Positions 39,801 through 53,856 of a stretch of 64,000 nucleotides of DNA are shown in pieces. How positions within the stretch are numbered: the first letter of the stretch is position 1; every line of letters begins with the position of its first letter. The stretch spans positions 1,017,456-1,081,455 of the forward strand of contig JACDOX010000040.1 in NCBI GenBank assembly GCA_014549065.1, given 5' to 3'. The translations under genes were made by a program, and so were the position numbers. The notes under the pieces are model-generated. The model saw only the letters and a list, made by a program, of their open reading frames with translations. It was not told the DNA's origin and did no database searches. This stretch comes from Cardinalis cardinalis. Taxonomy: Eukaryota > Chordata > Aves > Passeriformes > Cardinalidae.

Positions 39801-42800
39801 GTACAGAGATAAATCGAGGGCAGTCTGCAATGTCAGAGAGATGAGTGCTGCAGAGTTCTATATGGTCCCTCCAGTATTACCAGTTTAAGGCAAGCTGTTC
39901 ACACACCTTAATCTTGACAGTCATTCCAGCATATTTTTCTGATTATGATATAAAGTAATTGTGAGATAAGGCAGGTTTAGCTCTGTCCCTTTTAGGATGC
40001 TGCTGGGTCAGCTTGACTGGACTGTGACTTGAACTGTGTTGTATCTACAACTTAAAAATCCTGACAGTGATTCCGTGTGTTTGACATGATGACAGCAAGG
40101 AACACCTCATTTGTTACACCTATGTTACAAAATGAAAATAATATCTGTAAAGAGAGCCGTGCAGTTGCTATGGAAAAATTGAACTTTGATTTGAAAGCTG
40201 TAAGTATAAATCTTCGTGTTGCCAGTCGCTGGGAANCGTGGCTCTTCACAAAAATATATGGCAAATTTACTTAAATATTTAAATGCTATGTTTCTAGCTT
40301 AGTGTCAAATTTTCATCTTTTAAGAGGGAATGAACTTCCAGGAGACCTTGACATTTTTCTTTAAGACTGATCAACATTCTGCTTATATAACTCTAGGATA
40401 TTCCCAGAGGTAGAACTCCAGCAATTTTATCATGAGTTCTCCTGTGGAAGAGAGGCATTCCCCCCAAAAAGCCTTTTTATTTAGAGGGAGGGAAGAAAAC
40501 TAACTACATTTTTAGGAGATGGGAATTGTACGTATTAGTTTCTTTATCAATACAGGCTATTTAAGTTTGGAGTTTGATACATCTGTTAATAGGGTTATTT
40601 ATTTCATGTCTGCCTTCCAGAAGGTCATTTTGTCTGTCTGTACTTCTTTTAGTAAATTTTAAAAAGTAATTTTTAATGGGAAGAGATTTTGTATACTGTT
40701 TGTATTGTAGAAGCTAGTTAAGGTTGTTCTGTAGAAAGCCTGACNTTGAAAATCATTATGTTGCAATTATTTTTACATTTTCAAAGTCAGCTCAGGATAC
40801 ATGAGAGATGAATGGAGTATTTAAGTAAGGAGCTAACTCAGTTTTCACATAGAGATCAAATCTGTTCCTAAAAAACCCTCCATACTGACACTCTCTGGAG
40901 AGAGGCAGCATGGCTCTTTTTTATCTCTTTCTGAAGAATTTTAATATTGGGAATTTTATTTGGAATTATTTCTTTTCATTTTAACATATTCTTTTGGTTT
41001 GAACTCCTTCTATCTTCAGTTGCCTCAAAAATTTTCTTAGATTTTAAGGTCATTGTGATGAATGTTCAAGTAAATTTTTGAACTGCTCTGGTGCAGGAGA
41101 GATAGTATAAAATAGGAAGTATTTCTTCTTTGTTTTTTAATAAAAACAGACAAAACCAAAGAACATGCTTTTAATTAAACAATAATGGCTAAAATGTTTC
41201 ATCTTNTTTTTTCAATTCATTAATAGCTTTACCTTTCAGCGCATTCAGTGGAAGCAAATTTCAAACTAGACTGGTAAAGAAGCAGATTTGGCTCATTTTA
41301 CATAGTGCTGAAATTCTCCAGGATTAGAAACAGAAAGTCTTGTGGCATTATCTAATTTCTATGTTACAGGGGAGGAAACCTGTCTCCTTATTTAGTGATG
41401 ATATAGACAAAGTAGGGAAATCTTTGACCTAAAATATGCCTGAGTATGGATAGCCAGAGTAAGATTGTTATGTTATCTTTAATACTTTCCTCTGGTTTCT
41501 AACCTTCAGTGAAAAATANTTTTTTCTTCCTAATTTAGTAGATTAGTTTATAAATTTACATAAATGGAAGTAATATGGAAAGCTCTACTACCCATAAAAA
41601 ATATTTCTGTTAAACTCTTGATTTGCAGTGTTGTCTCTTTTGCAGTAAGTTTAAGTCTTATTAGTAATTTCAGGAACACACCACCCACACACTGAAGTAG
41701 CTACTGAAAAGTGCAATATGTATTCTGCCTAGAAAGAACCAGCAGGTGATGATTATACCCTGCTGAANAGTGATAGGAAATAAGTATATTGAAAAAATTG
41801 TGGTTTATTTTGGTGCTATGCCACATTTTCTGATTGCAGTTTAAGGAATGAAGCTGAATGTTTTATTCTTGCATGTGGTATGTATTGCATATGTAGCTTC
41901 TGAATTTCCAGTGTAAATTTGGAGTTGGCCATGTAAATTNGCAAGTGTCTTGTTGCAAATGCATTTTTACTGTGCTGGTTGTGTAATCTACACACCACTA
42001 CACAAGTGTGTAGTATAACCAGAGAAGTTAGTCTTTTTATCCTTGGGTATTTTCAGAATTGACTGGTCAAGCTNCTAAGCTCTGCTTCAACTGCAAGTTT
42101 GGACAAGATGGCTTCCAGCGGTCTCTTTCATATTGTTGCTAACACCTATGTTCTATAATCCTCTGTAAGGCTATGGGACCTCAGATGAGCTTATTTCTTT
42201 AAAAGTTTAAGACTGCCTCTGCAGTTTGTAAATGACTGGTTTTGAAAATTTGGCTATCCCTGTCCAGCCCTGTGTAAATCTGGTCACTTCTGGGATGTGT
42301 TATCTCTTGGTGTGATCACAAAACAGCAAAATTAAACAGGAGGAGAGGGAAAGGAGAGAGGTGTCAAAATGTACTGGAACTATTGATGTATGTCAGAAAT
42401 AATCTGAAATATTGATGACTGAAGTGGTTTACAAGATTAAATTTAATTCCTATTAATGGTATTAAAATTCATGGAGAAATTACTGTAGAATTGAACACTG
42501 TCACATACCTAACTGAAACATGTCACAATGGTAATCTGGGAAGATCTTGCATAGTAAAACTATGTTGCATTTTATTGTGTGTGTGTTTAAAATTTAGTGG
42601 TAACCAGAAGACTCACTTTTATGGAATGTCTTTGCTTTCAGTGCTGCCTCTCAAACTATGGGAAAATGGAAAAAAATCCATTTGAAATGCCCAGTGAATA
42701 GATAGCAGTAGCACATGGCAATTAGTTTTGTACATGAAAGAATTTCCAGCTTCATGTTAAAAACTTCATGTTTGGACTTCAACTGCTTCATAACAAAAAT

Positions 42801-45800
42801 ATTAAAGCAGTGCATTAAAACCTGAAAATTTATGTTGATCTTCCTGATTATTCTGACCGAATTGGGCTACTAATTGTTCACTGTGAATGTNCCCTGGGGG
42901 AAAAAAGCCATCATAGATACATTGTCTTTGTTGCTCCTACCATAATAATAGGAGGAAGAGTTTATGCACAAAAGTGCTCGAGTTGAGGTGTCTGGAGTTA
43001 AGATATAAGTTGAGTAGAGATATCTGGACATGGTGATTGTGACATAGATTTGTTACACNGATTAGTCATGCAGTCAAGCTTTGTGTCAGGTTGTATTTCT
43101 GTGAAGGGCTGTTTAAAGACACTTGACATTTTGGGACTGGTTTTAAGCATAAAAACCTATTTTCTATGGGTTTTTTGTTTGTTTTTAATTTTGTTGAAAA
43201 TACATCTGAGAACTAAGCTAATACTGAAACTGTGAGGGATATTTTTTCTTACTTCAGTTTTTGTAGTACGGAACATGATTATGTTTTTGTAGAGTGAGTC
43301 CATGAGAAGTCTGTAAAATTTATAGACTTTATTTCTTTCTGAAGACCTGACTGGCAGCTGGACTTTTTAAAAGAACAATTCTGTACTTTCTNACTGTGAA
43401 TCCTCTCTTGCTGTGCAAAAGGAAATGCATGGCTTGGGTTTAAAGTCATGTCTGTTGGTCNTATTTTACTGAGAACCTTTAATGATGGTATCCATTAAAC
43501 TGAGTCTAAAAATGGGATAGATCCTGAATCAATGAATTTCTTAAGTATAAGCATTAGTGTGCTCAACTCCACTTGGGTTTCCATACAAATGGAACTTTTT
43601 ATAAAGAGATACCTTATATTTTCACCAAAATTCAAAACTAGTCTAAGACTTACAGTTTCTTAAAATCCCAAACTGATTCTTATGATTTTTTTCACTACTA
43701 GCAACCTGTAATTGAGAAGAGCTCATGAAGTGGATGTAAAATAAATGAAACTGAATTTGGGGGAGTCTTTATTTAAGNCATCAGAAGGAGATATATAAGA
43801 CTACATTGTCTCATGTTTTCATGAAAAGGTATTTTGGATTTACTTTGGATAGAAAATGTGATCTACCAATTATAGTGAAATGCTTCTTTTTACTTTAAGG
43901 TCNCTCAAAAAGGCAATTCAGCTAGAAAATGGGAATCTCATATTTCATGTTTTTTTACTTAGAATGTTAATCATATATATTGCTGTAGAATGCAGATGCT
44001 CTATTCACTTTCCAGAAACAATAAGCAGTTTTGTTTCATAAAATCTACTATAGTAAAAAGAAGTCACAGTAATGCTCCTACTAGTATGGAGAACAGCTGT
44101 GTTCCTCTGGTGAAAGAAGGANATAGCTTTTTTTAAAAAAACTTCTTATAAATATGTCTCTGTATAACACGGACAGTCCACCAGGCATTTTGCAGTTTTT
44201 CAAGATAAAAGGTGTAAGTGTGAAGACAGTGAGGCAAATTAATAAATTGACAGTATCATGCCAACTGTATTATTTTTGGAGATGCTATAATTTTATAAAA
44301 TCCTAGTTTTTGTTTCACAATATTATATACTGTGAAGAAAAANAAAGAAAAAATCTTTAGGCAATGCTAAGTCCTATTTATAGCAACCTAATTTTGAATT
44401 TAGCAAAATTGGGTGTATAAGTCTCAGACCATGTTTTAGCCAAACAGTTAAGTACTTGCAAACCAAAAGGTTTGTNCCTAATTAGCTTTTATGATTAGCA
44501 GATACAGTGTACAGACAGCACTTCTATATACACATAAATCTTTTTTTAGTGAACTGCATTGTGAAAAATAAATATTGACAGCAGAACCTCCCATCTGGAT
44601 ATTCTTGCTCCTTATATCATTAAGAAAGTGTCAACATCTCTGAAGGTATTTGACTGATTGCTTTTTNCTCTTGAACAGGAAGCCACTGTGAGCCAGCCAG
44701 TGTGAGATATGAATTTAAGGATGTTTTTGACCACATGCCTNGTTTTTGAGCTCAATTTATGTGCAAATTAAACACCAGGGCACTTAGGGTACACAGCTGA
44801 CAAAGCAGAAGGTTTTCCTTCAGTCCTCTCTACCCACTTGCAAAGTGTCTTTTTTATAATCTCTTTTGAATGCAATAATATTCTATTGTAAGGTTCATAA
44901 GCAATTTTTGAGGTGCCTCTCAAGGATAGCAATCTTAATATCTTTCTCTCACAAACAGTTATTTCTCATCAGGACTGCAAGGTCAAAGAAGTGCTCACAC
45001 TCCACAGTTTAGATTTTTAGCAGCTGAAATCTCATTTTTTGACCNAAGAAGAAAGACCCACTGCCAAGGGTTCCCTGTTGTCTGGCTTTAGGTGGTTTCA
45101 TGTGACATCCAGGCATTCCAAGTAGCAAATTTCTTTTACTTAACAAAACTGTTTTCTCAATAATGAAAATTTGAAAGGACCTTGAGTTTGCAAATTACTT
45201 GAGTGTTTAACTTCTAGCATTTACATTGCTATTTTGAAGATGAGTTATTATTTGATGAAATANAAGAAAATAATTGAATCAGAACCTAGAGCAATAGAAT
45301 CATTAGGGGAAAAGTTCTTGTCTGAGAACTTTTTACCATCTTGGTTTTGGGAAACTCTGATGCCGTAGTTTGTTTGTATGTGAAGGAATTAACAACATTA
45401 ACAGAGAATACCTGCAATAAAAGTATTCATTACAGCTAGTATGACTGCAAACCTGAAGCAAGACCCCTTAATTCTTGTTAAATAGACAGAGTGGTTGCTG
45501 TTCCAAACTGGAATCTTGCAGTGAACCTATAGAAAAATTTTTAAGTTCAAATGTTATTGAAAATGTGATTTAGGTTCCCTTACAATCTTTATTAATTTAA
45601 TTTTATATGATCTTTACATTCTGTTTCCATTTCACAGTATGTAGGACTGAGAATTTGCAATGAATAGGTTGACTTTCATACCACAGACATTATCATAGTA
45701 ACAATTAAAGCAATAGAGCTTCGATGTAAAAAGGTAGGATTCCTTGTTTAAAGATCCATATGGAAGTAGCATGTTTATTAATNGAATGACTTCCATTTAG

Positions 45801-48800
45801 TGATGAATTAAGTAATTATGTTCGTGTATTGTCCTTATATTTCCATCTTACCTGCTGAAATTCAACAAGGCCACATCAGCCTTCATAAAATTGCCAAAAA
45901 TATAGGCAGCATGAGGAGATAGCACTGAGCAATGGAGCCTTTTGGATCCATTGAACTAAAAATCCATGTNATGAGTGTTAGCGGGCTTTGGCACACTTTT
46001 GGCTAGGAAACAGCAGAGTTCATAGNTTCCCATTCAGAACTACTGTTCTGAACTATGGTATGAAATAGAAAATTACTGGGTTATTTAGGAATATTGGAGN
46101 TACAGGCAATATCCTCTTAACTTTTGTTTACTGCTGGTGTGCATACTTCCCCTGTTGCCATGGAATAACTTGTTTTACTGTTTTTAAGCATCATTTCTAG
46201 CTTACAGTAGCTTACTTCCCTCCAACTGTCTCTTACTGTTAGGCTTAGTTTTCACATTGCTGAAATATCTGCAAANNTTATTTGGTACTATTTAATTAGG
46301 AAGTATTAACTTTTACAAACTTTGCATGCTGCTGGGATCTTCAAAGAAAAATCTCAAACTTTTTTTTCTGTTAACTTTGTATTTCACTTTTCTCTTCAGT
46401 TATGTAACAAATAGAAGTATGATTCACAACAAAGCGAAACATTCTTTTGCTTTGNCAATACAATTCTCCATAACATTAGTATTTTGAAAAATATTTTTTG
46501 TTTTTTCTATTTTACTGTGGGAGCATGTGTAGGAGATATTTCTTCTATGAGAGTCTTGGTTTATGCTGTTGCANTAATAAATTTTATACCAAACATACTT
46601 AAATTTGTCTTTCTTCAGTTTCAAAAACTTTTGAACACGGAAAATTGTCTTTCCTGAAGTAGCGAATATTTATTTGTCTCTTCTATCAAATTTATTCTAT
46701 GTGATGTCAATTAATTGGTTTCTGTCATGCAAATTTTTTGAGTATTTACTTCAGAAAAAGGTGCATGGGCAAATATAGAATATTTTTGAAAAGATACAGG
46801 TTTTTTGTAATATCTAATGGATTAACATATTTTGGTATTAAATCTCTCATTTCAAACATTTCTCCCATAATGTGTCATTTTAGTGAAGTTATCTGCTCTC
46901 CAATCAAGTCAGTTTACAGCTGTAAGGTTGCTATTCACAGAGCAGTTGTGTTTTGCTTCATGATTTACTTAAGTGCATTCAGTTCTTATCTCCCCTTCAC
47001 AGCAACACATACATTTTTCATGTAATGGCATAGTAGTTGATAGAAATTAAGCTATAAAATGTGAGAAATGTGANTCTGCTTAACACAGAGTATTGCATTA
47101 ATTGTTTGTCTGCATTTGCTGTCAAATATTGACTTTCCTATAAGGTTTCTCAGTATCTAACATTTTCCATGGTTACTGGCCTTCTAATGTGGGGGGTTAT
47201 TTTTCATATTTGCTGCTTCAGTTGGAGCCGTGTGTGTATGCTTAAAACCTAGGCATTAGANCATAAGCATCTTGCAGAGAAGTATTGTTTCCATGGAGCT
47301 TANGTTTAAGCTCATTTTGTCTTTTTTTAATATAATAGCCTTTATTTTAAAGAGGCATTTTCCCACAGCTTTAAATTCAAACACAATATAATTTTTAAAA
47401 ATATCTTTCATGAAAACAATAGAAAAAAAGGAGGATATTTAAANTGGAAATTGCTTTCTTGTTTATAATTCTATTTTTTTCAGCTAAACTAAGAAATTTT
47501 TATTTAAACTGTTATTTTATTACACTACATCACCAAACACAACTACTAACATTTGAATAAATCACATTATGTACACTTTTAGTATATTCTTTCTGAGTTA
47601 TTTATTAGAGCAAGCATCTGCTCTTTTCCGTGGCCTGAGTGTTGAATGCATGGGAAAGCATGTATCATGACTACAACAACCTAGCTTCATTTGAAATGCT
47701 GAATATCAGCCAGTTAGAATTATGAAAACACTGCATAAAATATAGTGACATGTTTCTGCTGCTGAGGTTAGCACTGCATTCATTATGCTCACAATTTACC
47801 CATGTCTTCACACATTTCTAGTTTAGGCTATATTAGTGAGTTTTGTGTTGTAAGGTATTGTAGGAGCCTTTAGCTTTCAGGGATTTATCTCTGTACAGCT
47901 TTTGTATGAACTTTTAAATTCAAAAAATGGATTTTTGAAAGTATGCATTGGAAAAGGAGAAAAATAAACCTATATTTGGGTGTTATGTAAATAAGGCTCA
48001 ATTTTTCATACATAAAGTTTGAAAAAGCAAATCTAAATTTTGAATAGTTTCTGAAAAACTAAACATATTTATATTTCTAACTAAAAAAGAAAACAACTTC
48101 TAACATGCTTTTTAAAATTGATGTTTTTTTCAGCTCTGTAGAAGGCTTTCTGAAAGTTAAAAAGGCTGTTTCAGGTGTTGAAGGGAAAGAAGTATTTCAG
48201 TTAACTCTGTACATGTAGTATTCCTACAACTGCAAACCTGCAATTTCAAATGATTGGTGAAAGGGTAAAAGATCCTACTCTTTAAAAATTCATGCTAGAA
48301 ACACTTTGTGCAGACCAGGGTAGATACTCCAGTGTCATTACCTTTAAATGAGGTTATTGGTGATTTTCCAGATTCTGTAATNTATCATGAACCTTATTAT
48401 ATGTTCTATGACAAATTACACATTCAAGTGTTTCTAGCTGTCATAACAATGAACATTTATGATAGTTTGACTCATGAAAAATTATTCTAATTGTGTGATA
48501 CTATGAAACTTGCTTTGGTTAAATTATTAGTAATAGATAAATGTGTTTTTACTAGCCATAAATTACAGTACTATTCCTGATATCTTTGACTGGAAAGGCA
48601 GTCAAAATAAATATTTCACCATCTACTTGGGGTTTGGGATTGTTGTGACATAGGAAATACTTTGAGTTGGTTTTGCTTAGTACATTATTGTGGCAAACTT
48701 GTGCAATGCCATTCAGGTTCACACATTTCCCTTTCCACCTTGCTGCATGTCAGAAAACTGTTCTAATGATCTTGAGTCACTGNTCAGGACTTCTTTCTTG

Positions 48801-48919
48801 CTTGAATTCTTGATTCCTCTCAGCAACCTTCAGTTACTTATCATTAATATTTCAGTGTGAAGTGTCCCAATCCAACAAGGTTATATATCAGTCTGTTTAC
48901 AAATGTCAAGAAGTCTGCN

Positions 48920-49139
48920 AGTACACTCAGATTAGATGTAAGGAGAATATTTTTTCCAGTGAGCATGGTGAATCACTGGAATAGTTTGCCCAGGGAGGAG
49001 GTAGATGCNTGTCCCTGGAAACATTCAAGGTCAGGGGCCCTGAGCAGCCTGGTCTAGTTTAAGATACCCCTCCCCATAGCAAGGGCTTTGGCTAGATGGC
49101 CTTTAAAGGTGCCTTCCAACCNGGACCATTCCATAATTA
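48920..49139 (+). mobile_element. CR1 LINE fragment, sense
   Basis: The 3' end of a CR1-family element lies on the + strand. It shows ATTAGATGTAAGGAGAATAT, a diverged 'ggtgaatcactggaatag', 'tttgcccagggaggagg' and 'tccctggaaacattcaagg'. Then follow 'ggccctgagcagcctggtc', 'tggctagatggcctttaaagg' and 'tgccttccaacc', ending near CATTCCATAATTAC. The tail differs from the copy at 30165-30465, indicating another CR1 subfamily. It is truncated and non-coding; the 66-codon open frame 48857-49057 comes from it. Confidence 0.9.
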
Positions 49140-50860
49140 CATGACATATATGGGATAAATGCAATATTCATTGCTCACTCTCAGGATAATCTGGAACTTT
49201 GGGTTGATGGAGGATATAAAATCAATAACTCTCCAAAGTTTCATCAAGGAAGCATCATAGTACTCTTTGAAGGAGCAGCTGGGCAGAATTTGTCATACTG
49301 TGATAGAGGGACAGCCACCTGGATTCTAGATGCTGGTCCTCTGGCCTTCAGCAAGCCAGAGGAGACAGCGCAATACCCTGGTGAATCTCAAGGGGTATGT
49401 CAGAATAGCTGTTATCTATATAAATGAAAAAGATATTTCTAAAGGTGGCAGATACATTGCATTCTTCCTTTCTGTGTTTCCCAGATTATTTCTGCTTTAA
49501 GAGGAGAGTCATGTATGACCCTGGTGTGTTGTCCCATGTTCCAGGGAAGTAATAAAGCTTCAAGTGACCTGATTTTTATAGGAAAGGTTATTGACACAAT
49601 GAAAAAAATTCTGTAAAGTACAAATTCTATCTTCTTGTCAGAGTGTCATTTCAGATTAGGTGCCTCCTGAGCCTCTATCATTCTATTCATAGCTCATACA
49701 AACACAAACTTGCATATACCTCAGCCCTTAGTCATACATCATTCAGTTTAATTCTTAAAATGAAGGCAAGACTATGTAGAAGGCAGAAGCAAGGGAAGCT
49801 AGAAACCTGGAAAAAAATGTAGAAAAAAAGATCCAACTCAACATCATGTAGTTCTTGAAGATCTAGTCNTATTATGGCACATTGTTTCACAATTGTGTAT
49901 AACCCTTTGCAACNGCCAAAAATAGATATTTTAGGAACAATTTCATTCCCACTGGTTAACAATCTCTTACCCCTGTGCAGGTTTCAGATAGTGTATCATA
50001 GNTATTATGCTTTCAAGCTTATGATCAGAGGAGACCCAGCTGACTGCAGGCCTATGAATAAGGGCCGCAGTGTGTCCCTGGCATGTGCTCTGCAACTTCG
50101 GTGTCACATTACTGTTTCTTTCTACAAGACAAAAAATCTACTTTACATTGATCAGTATGGGTGGCTGTTCCCTAGTGATTTCCCACTAAAGTGACTCACT
50201 CAATGTTGGTTTTTTTTTTTTTACTTCTATTGTGTATGTATTTTTATCCTTTCCACAAAAAAACCTACTTATTTTAATGTGCTAGAAGCCTCGTACATTA
50301 TTTTTGTGAAGTTATAATTTCAAATAAGGGTAAATTCTGTCTTGATGTTGGTGGTCAGTTATATGTCTCATGTTCAGCAATTTGGAGTGGTTAATAGAAA
50401 TTTGAGATTGAATAATCTCTATTTTTAAAACAAAAATTACACTCTGATTTTGATTTCGGGACTAAAGATAAAAGATAAGTTTTTTTAGGATTTTTTTTTA
50501 TTATGGAGTTGATAATAACTTGGACATGTGGAATTACTGTAGTTGCTTGTTATTGCAGTTGGTTGAGATCTTTCAATCTTAAAAAAGAACAGAATCACAT
50601 TGCATCACACCTGACAAAATCTTACAACATCTGCTAACGTTTAAATTGGTGAATTAGTTTAGATCTTAGAAATTTCTAGAAGTGCTCAGTACCAGCAAAA
50701 TGGAGAACATTTTGCAGCAACCAGGAGACTTTACAATGCCAGTGATGAGAAGATTTTTTTTCTTTTTGTTACATAAGCACTTTTTATTAAAGGTTTATCA
50801 TTTTCACTTTATGAGTAGATAGAATTTCTGGCTTTCTAAAGTATTAACAAATCTGTTTTT

Positions 50861-50953
50861 TCTCTAACTAAATAAAATATAATAATAGTATGTCCAGCAG
50901 AAGTTAAATAACTTCTGCTGGACACACTATTATTATATTTTATTTATTAGAGA
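50861..50953. repeat. Long near-perfect palindrome (about 46-bp arms, 2-nt spacer)
   Basis: The inner arms 50869-50906 and 50909-50946 pair at 37 of 38 positions (single A/C mismatch at 50890/50925) around an AA spacer. With a one-base bulge the pairing extends to 50861/50953. The core ATGTCCAGCAGAAGTTA is mirrored as TAACTTCTGCTGGACAC, flanked by AT-rich arms that carry AATAATAGT and ACTATTATT. Possible origins are a template-switch fold-back during replication, a small palindromic element, or an assembly artefact. There is no coding content. Confidence 0.93.
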
Positions 50954-51204
50954 GATAATTAGGAAGACTTTAATTGCTGGTAGTGTACATTCTGACAATT
51001 TTCTGAGTAAGCCCATCATTTTTATTTATTCTTCTCTGACATTTATATTCATGCAATGTTAATTACAGAATGTTGAATAACATTCAGAAAATCAAATTGA
51101 ATGTTAAGAGCAATTAGGAAAGGAGTAGAGTACAAAAAAAATCATTATGTCAGTATGACTGCTTGGTGAGCCGTCATCTTGAATGAGGAAATCTGAGAAA
51201 ATGT

Positions 51205-51254
51205 CATCCCTGTCACATCATTGAAAACTGAGAGGATGAAGGGTGACAGGGATG
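51205..51254. repeat. 12-bp perfect inverted repeat with 26-nt loop
   Basis: CATCCCTGTCAC (51205-51216) and GTGACAGGGATG (51243-51254) are exact reverse complements. The stem is GC-richer than its surroundings. It lies about 250 bp after the long palindrome. No RNA family is recognised. Confidence 0.6.
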
Positions 51255-53690
51255 GTCAAAATCCTGGAACNGGGGGATAGGTAGGTTAGCATTTCTCATT
51301 CCCTAAAGGAGAGGACTTGGCAAGTGCATATGTCTGTGACATCACGGGGAGAGGATAAGTAAAGAACAACCTTTCATTGCCATCTAAAGTATAAAACANC
51401 AATGTCAAACTTGGTGAGATAGCTAAAAACAAAATGGAGGCATGCAAACTATGAATGGGGACATGTGCTCTAAAGGCAACTTGAGAAGGCAATTCTAGAA
51501 AGTTGGATTGGTACACACGTGAAACAAAGTCAGCACCTTTTGACTATGAAGTGCGAGACCCGCAAGGTGTTGCAGAAGAAGGAGCAGTAACTGCATGCTT
51601 GACCTAATCTCAGGCTGGTTTCACTGTTCTCTAGGTCAGCGCCGTTGGCTGCCTTTACAGACAATGTTGGGTGGCACAAAGTATGATCCAAAGTCTATTC
51701 TAATGTTTGGTGTATCAACTTTTAATTTTTTTTTTTTAATGCAGCTGAACTCAGGCACTGAACAGAATTTCCCTTTGGTGTTTTGTGACAATTTTAAGGC
51801 TGCAGTATTTCTTCATGGGCTTCTCTAGGCAGATTTACTATAATCAGGGTTTTGGCATTCTGACTTAAATGCATGTTTCTTGAAGAGTACAAGGATTAAA
51901 TTGAAGTCTCCTGGTTTAGTCATTGCTTTGGTAAATAAATTTTTGCCTCTGCCTTTTTGCAGCAGACTTAAATGGACAGGATAAAAACTCTCTTTTTTTT
52001 TCAAGATTGGAAGGATTTCTTCTCTTGTCCTGCAGTTGCACTTCAGCTGCTTCGATGCCTCTGTGTAATTTTCTATTAACTTCATTTAAGGAATGAAACG
52101 GCTTAAGTTAATAAAGTTACATTTGGAACTGCAGGAAACCTACTTGAAAAATTTTGTAATCTTTATAATGTCTACTATGTGAAACTAGTTATTATTAGTC
52201 TATAAATATGAGATTACTAATACTGAGAGCTCATAGTCTGACTAGGTAGAAACTGGAAAGGTAGAAACAGGTAGAGATACCATCTCATTCCTCATTTAGA
52301 TATGTTTTTTGAATGCTGACCACCAATTTTGTATTGTTTGCTGGTACATACTAATTTTTAAATTACAAATGCATTTTAGTATTCCATTTATTATTTTATT
52401 ATATGTATTNATTTNTTTATTATTCTCTTTATTCTATTTATTTTATTTGTATGATTTTTTCCCTGATCACTGTTACCAGTGTTCATTTTCAAGTTCTTTG
52501 TTAGCTCAACCTGGGATTTAAATCTTTCTCTACCAAAGTCATTGATAGTTTTGAAGTGAAGCTACTCTTGGTGTCATCTTAACCCTGTTCTTTGAGAGGC
52601 CTTGAATTATTGGCAAACTATGAACTTATATAAAGATAAAATGACCACAATGACCAGGAAAAAAACCAAAANACTAAGAGTCATGTAATTATATGCTAAC
52701 AGTATAAGTCATTTATCCAAAAAGGCACTGTTACCTACAGCTGTAGCTAGCTTACCNTAGGTAATGTAAGTTCTTGGTGAAGAAATTGTTACTCCACATT
52801 TTGTTTTAGACCTCCCATTCTTCAATCATTTTCTTAGTAGGGCTATGATAGTGTCTAACTGTCGGGGTTCTTTCCTGCCCTTTGCCTTTTATTATATCAT
52901 ATTTAATTTGTGTCTGATGCTTGACTTTCAGAGACATCCATACNTCCAATGTAAGAAACACATGGAAACATGTCTTTGCCCATTCAATTGCTTTCTGCTG
53001 GGATTAAAAAAAATAAATCTCTGTTGAAACAGGATGTTATCTTCTTATTCATGTTNGAAACTAGAACAGTCTGCTTGATTGGATTACTGTACCAGTAAAA
53101 CTTCTAATTTGTTTTTTTCTCCTCCCTCAACATTTGCTAATCAGCGGAATTTGCTGTACGTATTGCTGTTATGGGACCTTTTGTCATTATTTTGCTCAAA
53201 TGTAGAGCAGTAATTCATCTTCATTCACAGCCTGGGATCCTGCCATCCATATGTAGAAGGCATATTTTAAGTTTTCTTATATGTAATATAAATATTTTGT
53301 AAANCCATCCCTGAAGAGAATGTAATTGTAGTGGTTAATGTAATTGTTGCTCTCATGAGATACAATTAAAAAAGAAAATGAGACATCCTCTGAATTACAA
53401 ACTAGCAAAACAGGTATTGCAAAAGCAGTAATCCAGTTTTCATTAAATAAAAAGTTTGATGAATGAAGTTCTTCTGTAAACTGAGAAAGAACTGTATTAT
53501 ACAAAAATTTAAAGAAATAAATGTTTTCTTCTAGCATGCAACTAATTTTTCTGGTCTGTTGCAGTTCGGATTTCAGCAGAATGCGGTATTTAATTTGCTG
53601 AATTCTAAATCCTGGTAGCCAGAGTTATTGAGCCTGGTCCTTTTCATCTGAGAAATATCTCTCTTACCTACCTAAATTTTTGCATTTCAG

Positions 53691-53856
53691 GAATCCTATT
53701 CAAAGAAGAGAGGTTATGCACTGGAAGCAATACCTTCTGTACCTCTGGATGCAGTTCCTTCAGAAAATGACAGCAGTCTTTGTGATTCCATAGACGTAGC
53801 AGTCACCAAAAAGCCTTGTTCCCTAGAGATAGCAAGAGTTCCTTCCTCAAGACCAG
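53691..53856 (+). CDS. ANKS1B: ANKS1B exon F: Ser/Pro-rich linker segment
   Basis: This 166-nt exon follows TTTGCATTTCAG and precedes donor GTAAAT (53857). It enters in phase 0 and leaves one base. The peptide reads ESYSKKRGYALEAIPSVPLD, AVPSENDSSLCDSIDVAVTK, KPCSLEIARVPSSRP. The ESY-KKR start and the VTKKPCSLEIAR block are recalled ANKS1B signatures directly following exon E in the protein. The middle is substituted relative to mammals. It is predicted to be disordered, with Ser-Pro and basic residues that could be phosphorylation sites. It does not appear as a long open frame because a stop lies close upstream and downstream of the exon, so identification rests on splice signals and protein match. 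Confidence 0.95.

Larger units (their letters stand above)
36837..53690 (+). other. ANKS1B: ANKS1B intron E-F (16.9 kb)
   Basis: This intron has a GTATGT donor and a TTTGCATTTCAG acceptor (to 53690). It contains a 17-bp direct repeat at about 37019-37053, a sense CR1 fragment (48920-49139), a very long near-perfect palindrome (50861-50953) and a 12-bp inverted repeat at 51205-51254. The remainder is AT-rich sequence with poly-T runs and no recognised genes. Open frames such as 46738-47025 and 49874-50194 (+) lack any domain. Confidence 0.82.

Noticed and set aside
2687..53856. Assignment to the paralogue ANKS1A
   Set aside because: ANKS1A shares the ALHEAALFGK core, but the exon B wording (NIKDSLGRTVLDILKEHPSQ) and exon E block (GLWEALTPCNGCRNLGF) match recalled ANKS1B only.
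2687..53856. Processed pseudogene or broken copy of ANKS1B
   Set aside because: The exons are separated by introns, all six have intact AG/GT borders, the phases are compatible and there are no internal stops, so it is the genuine multi-exon gene.
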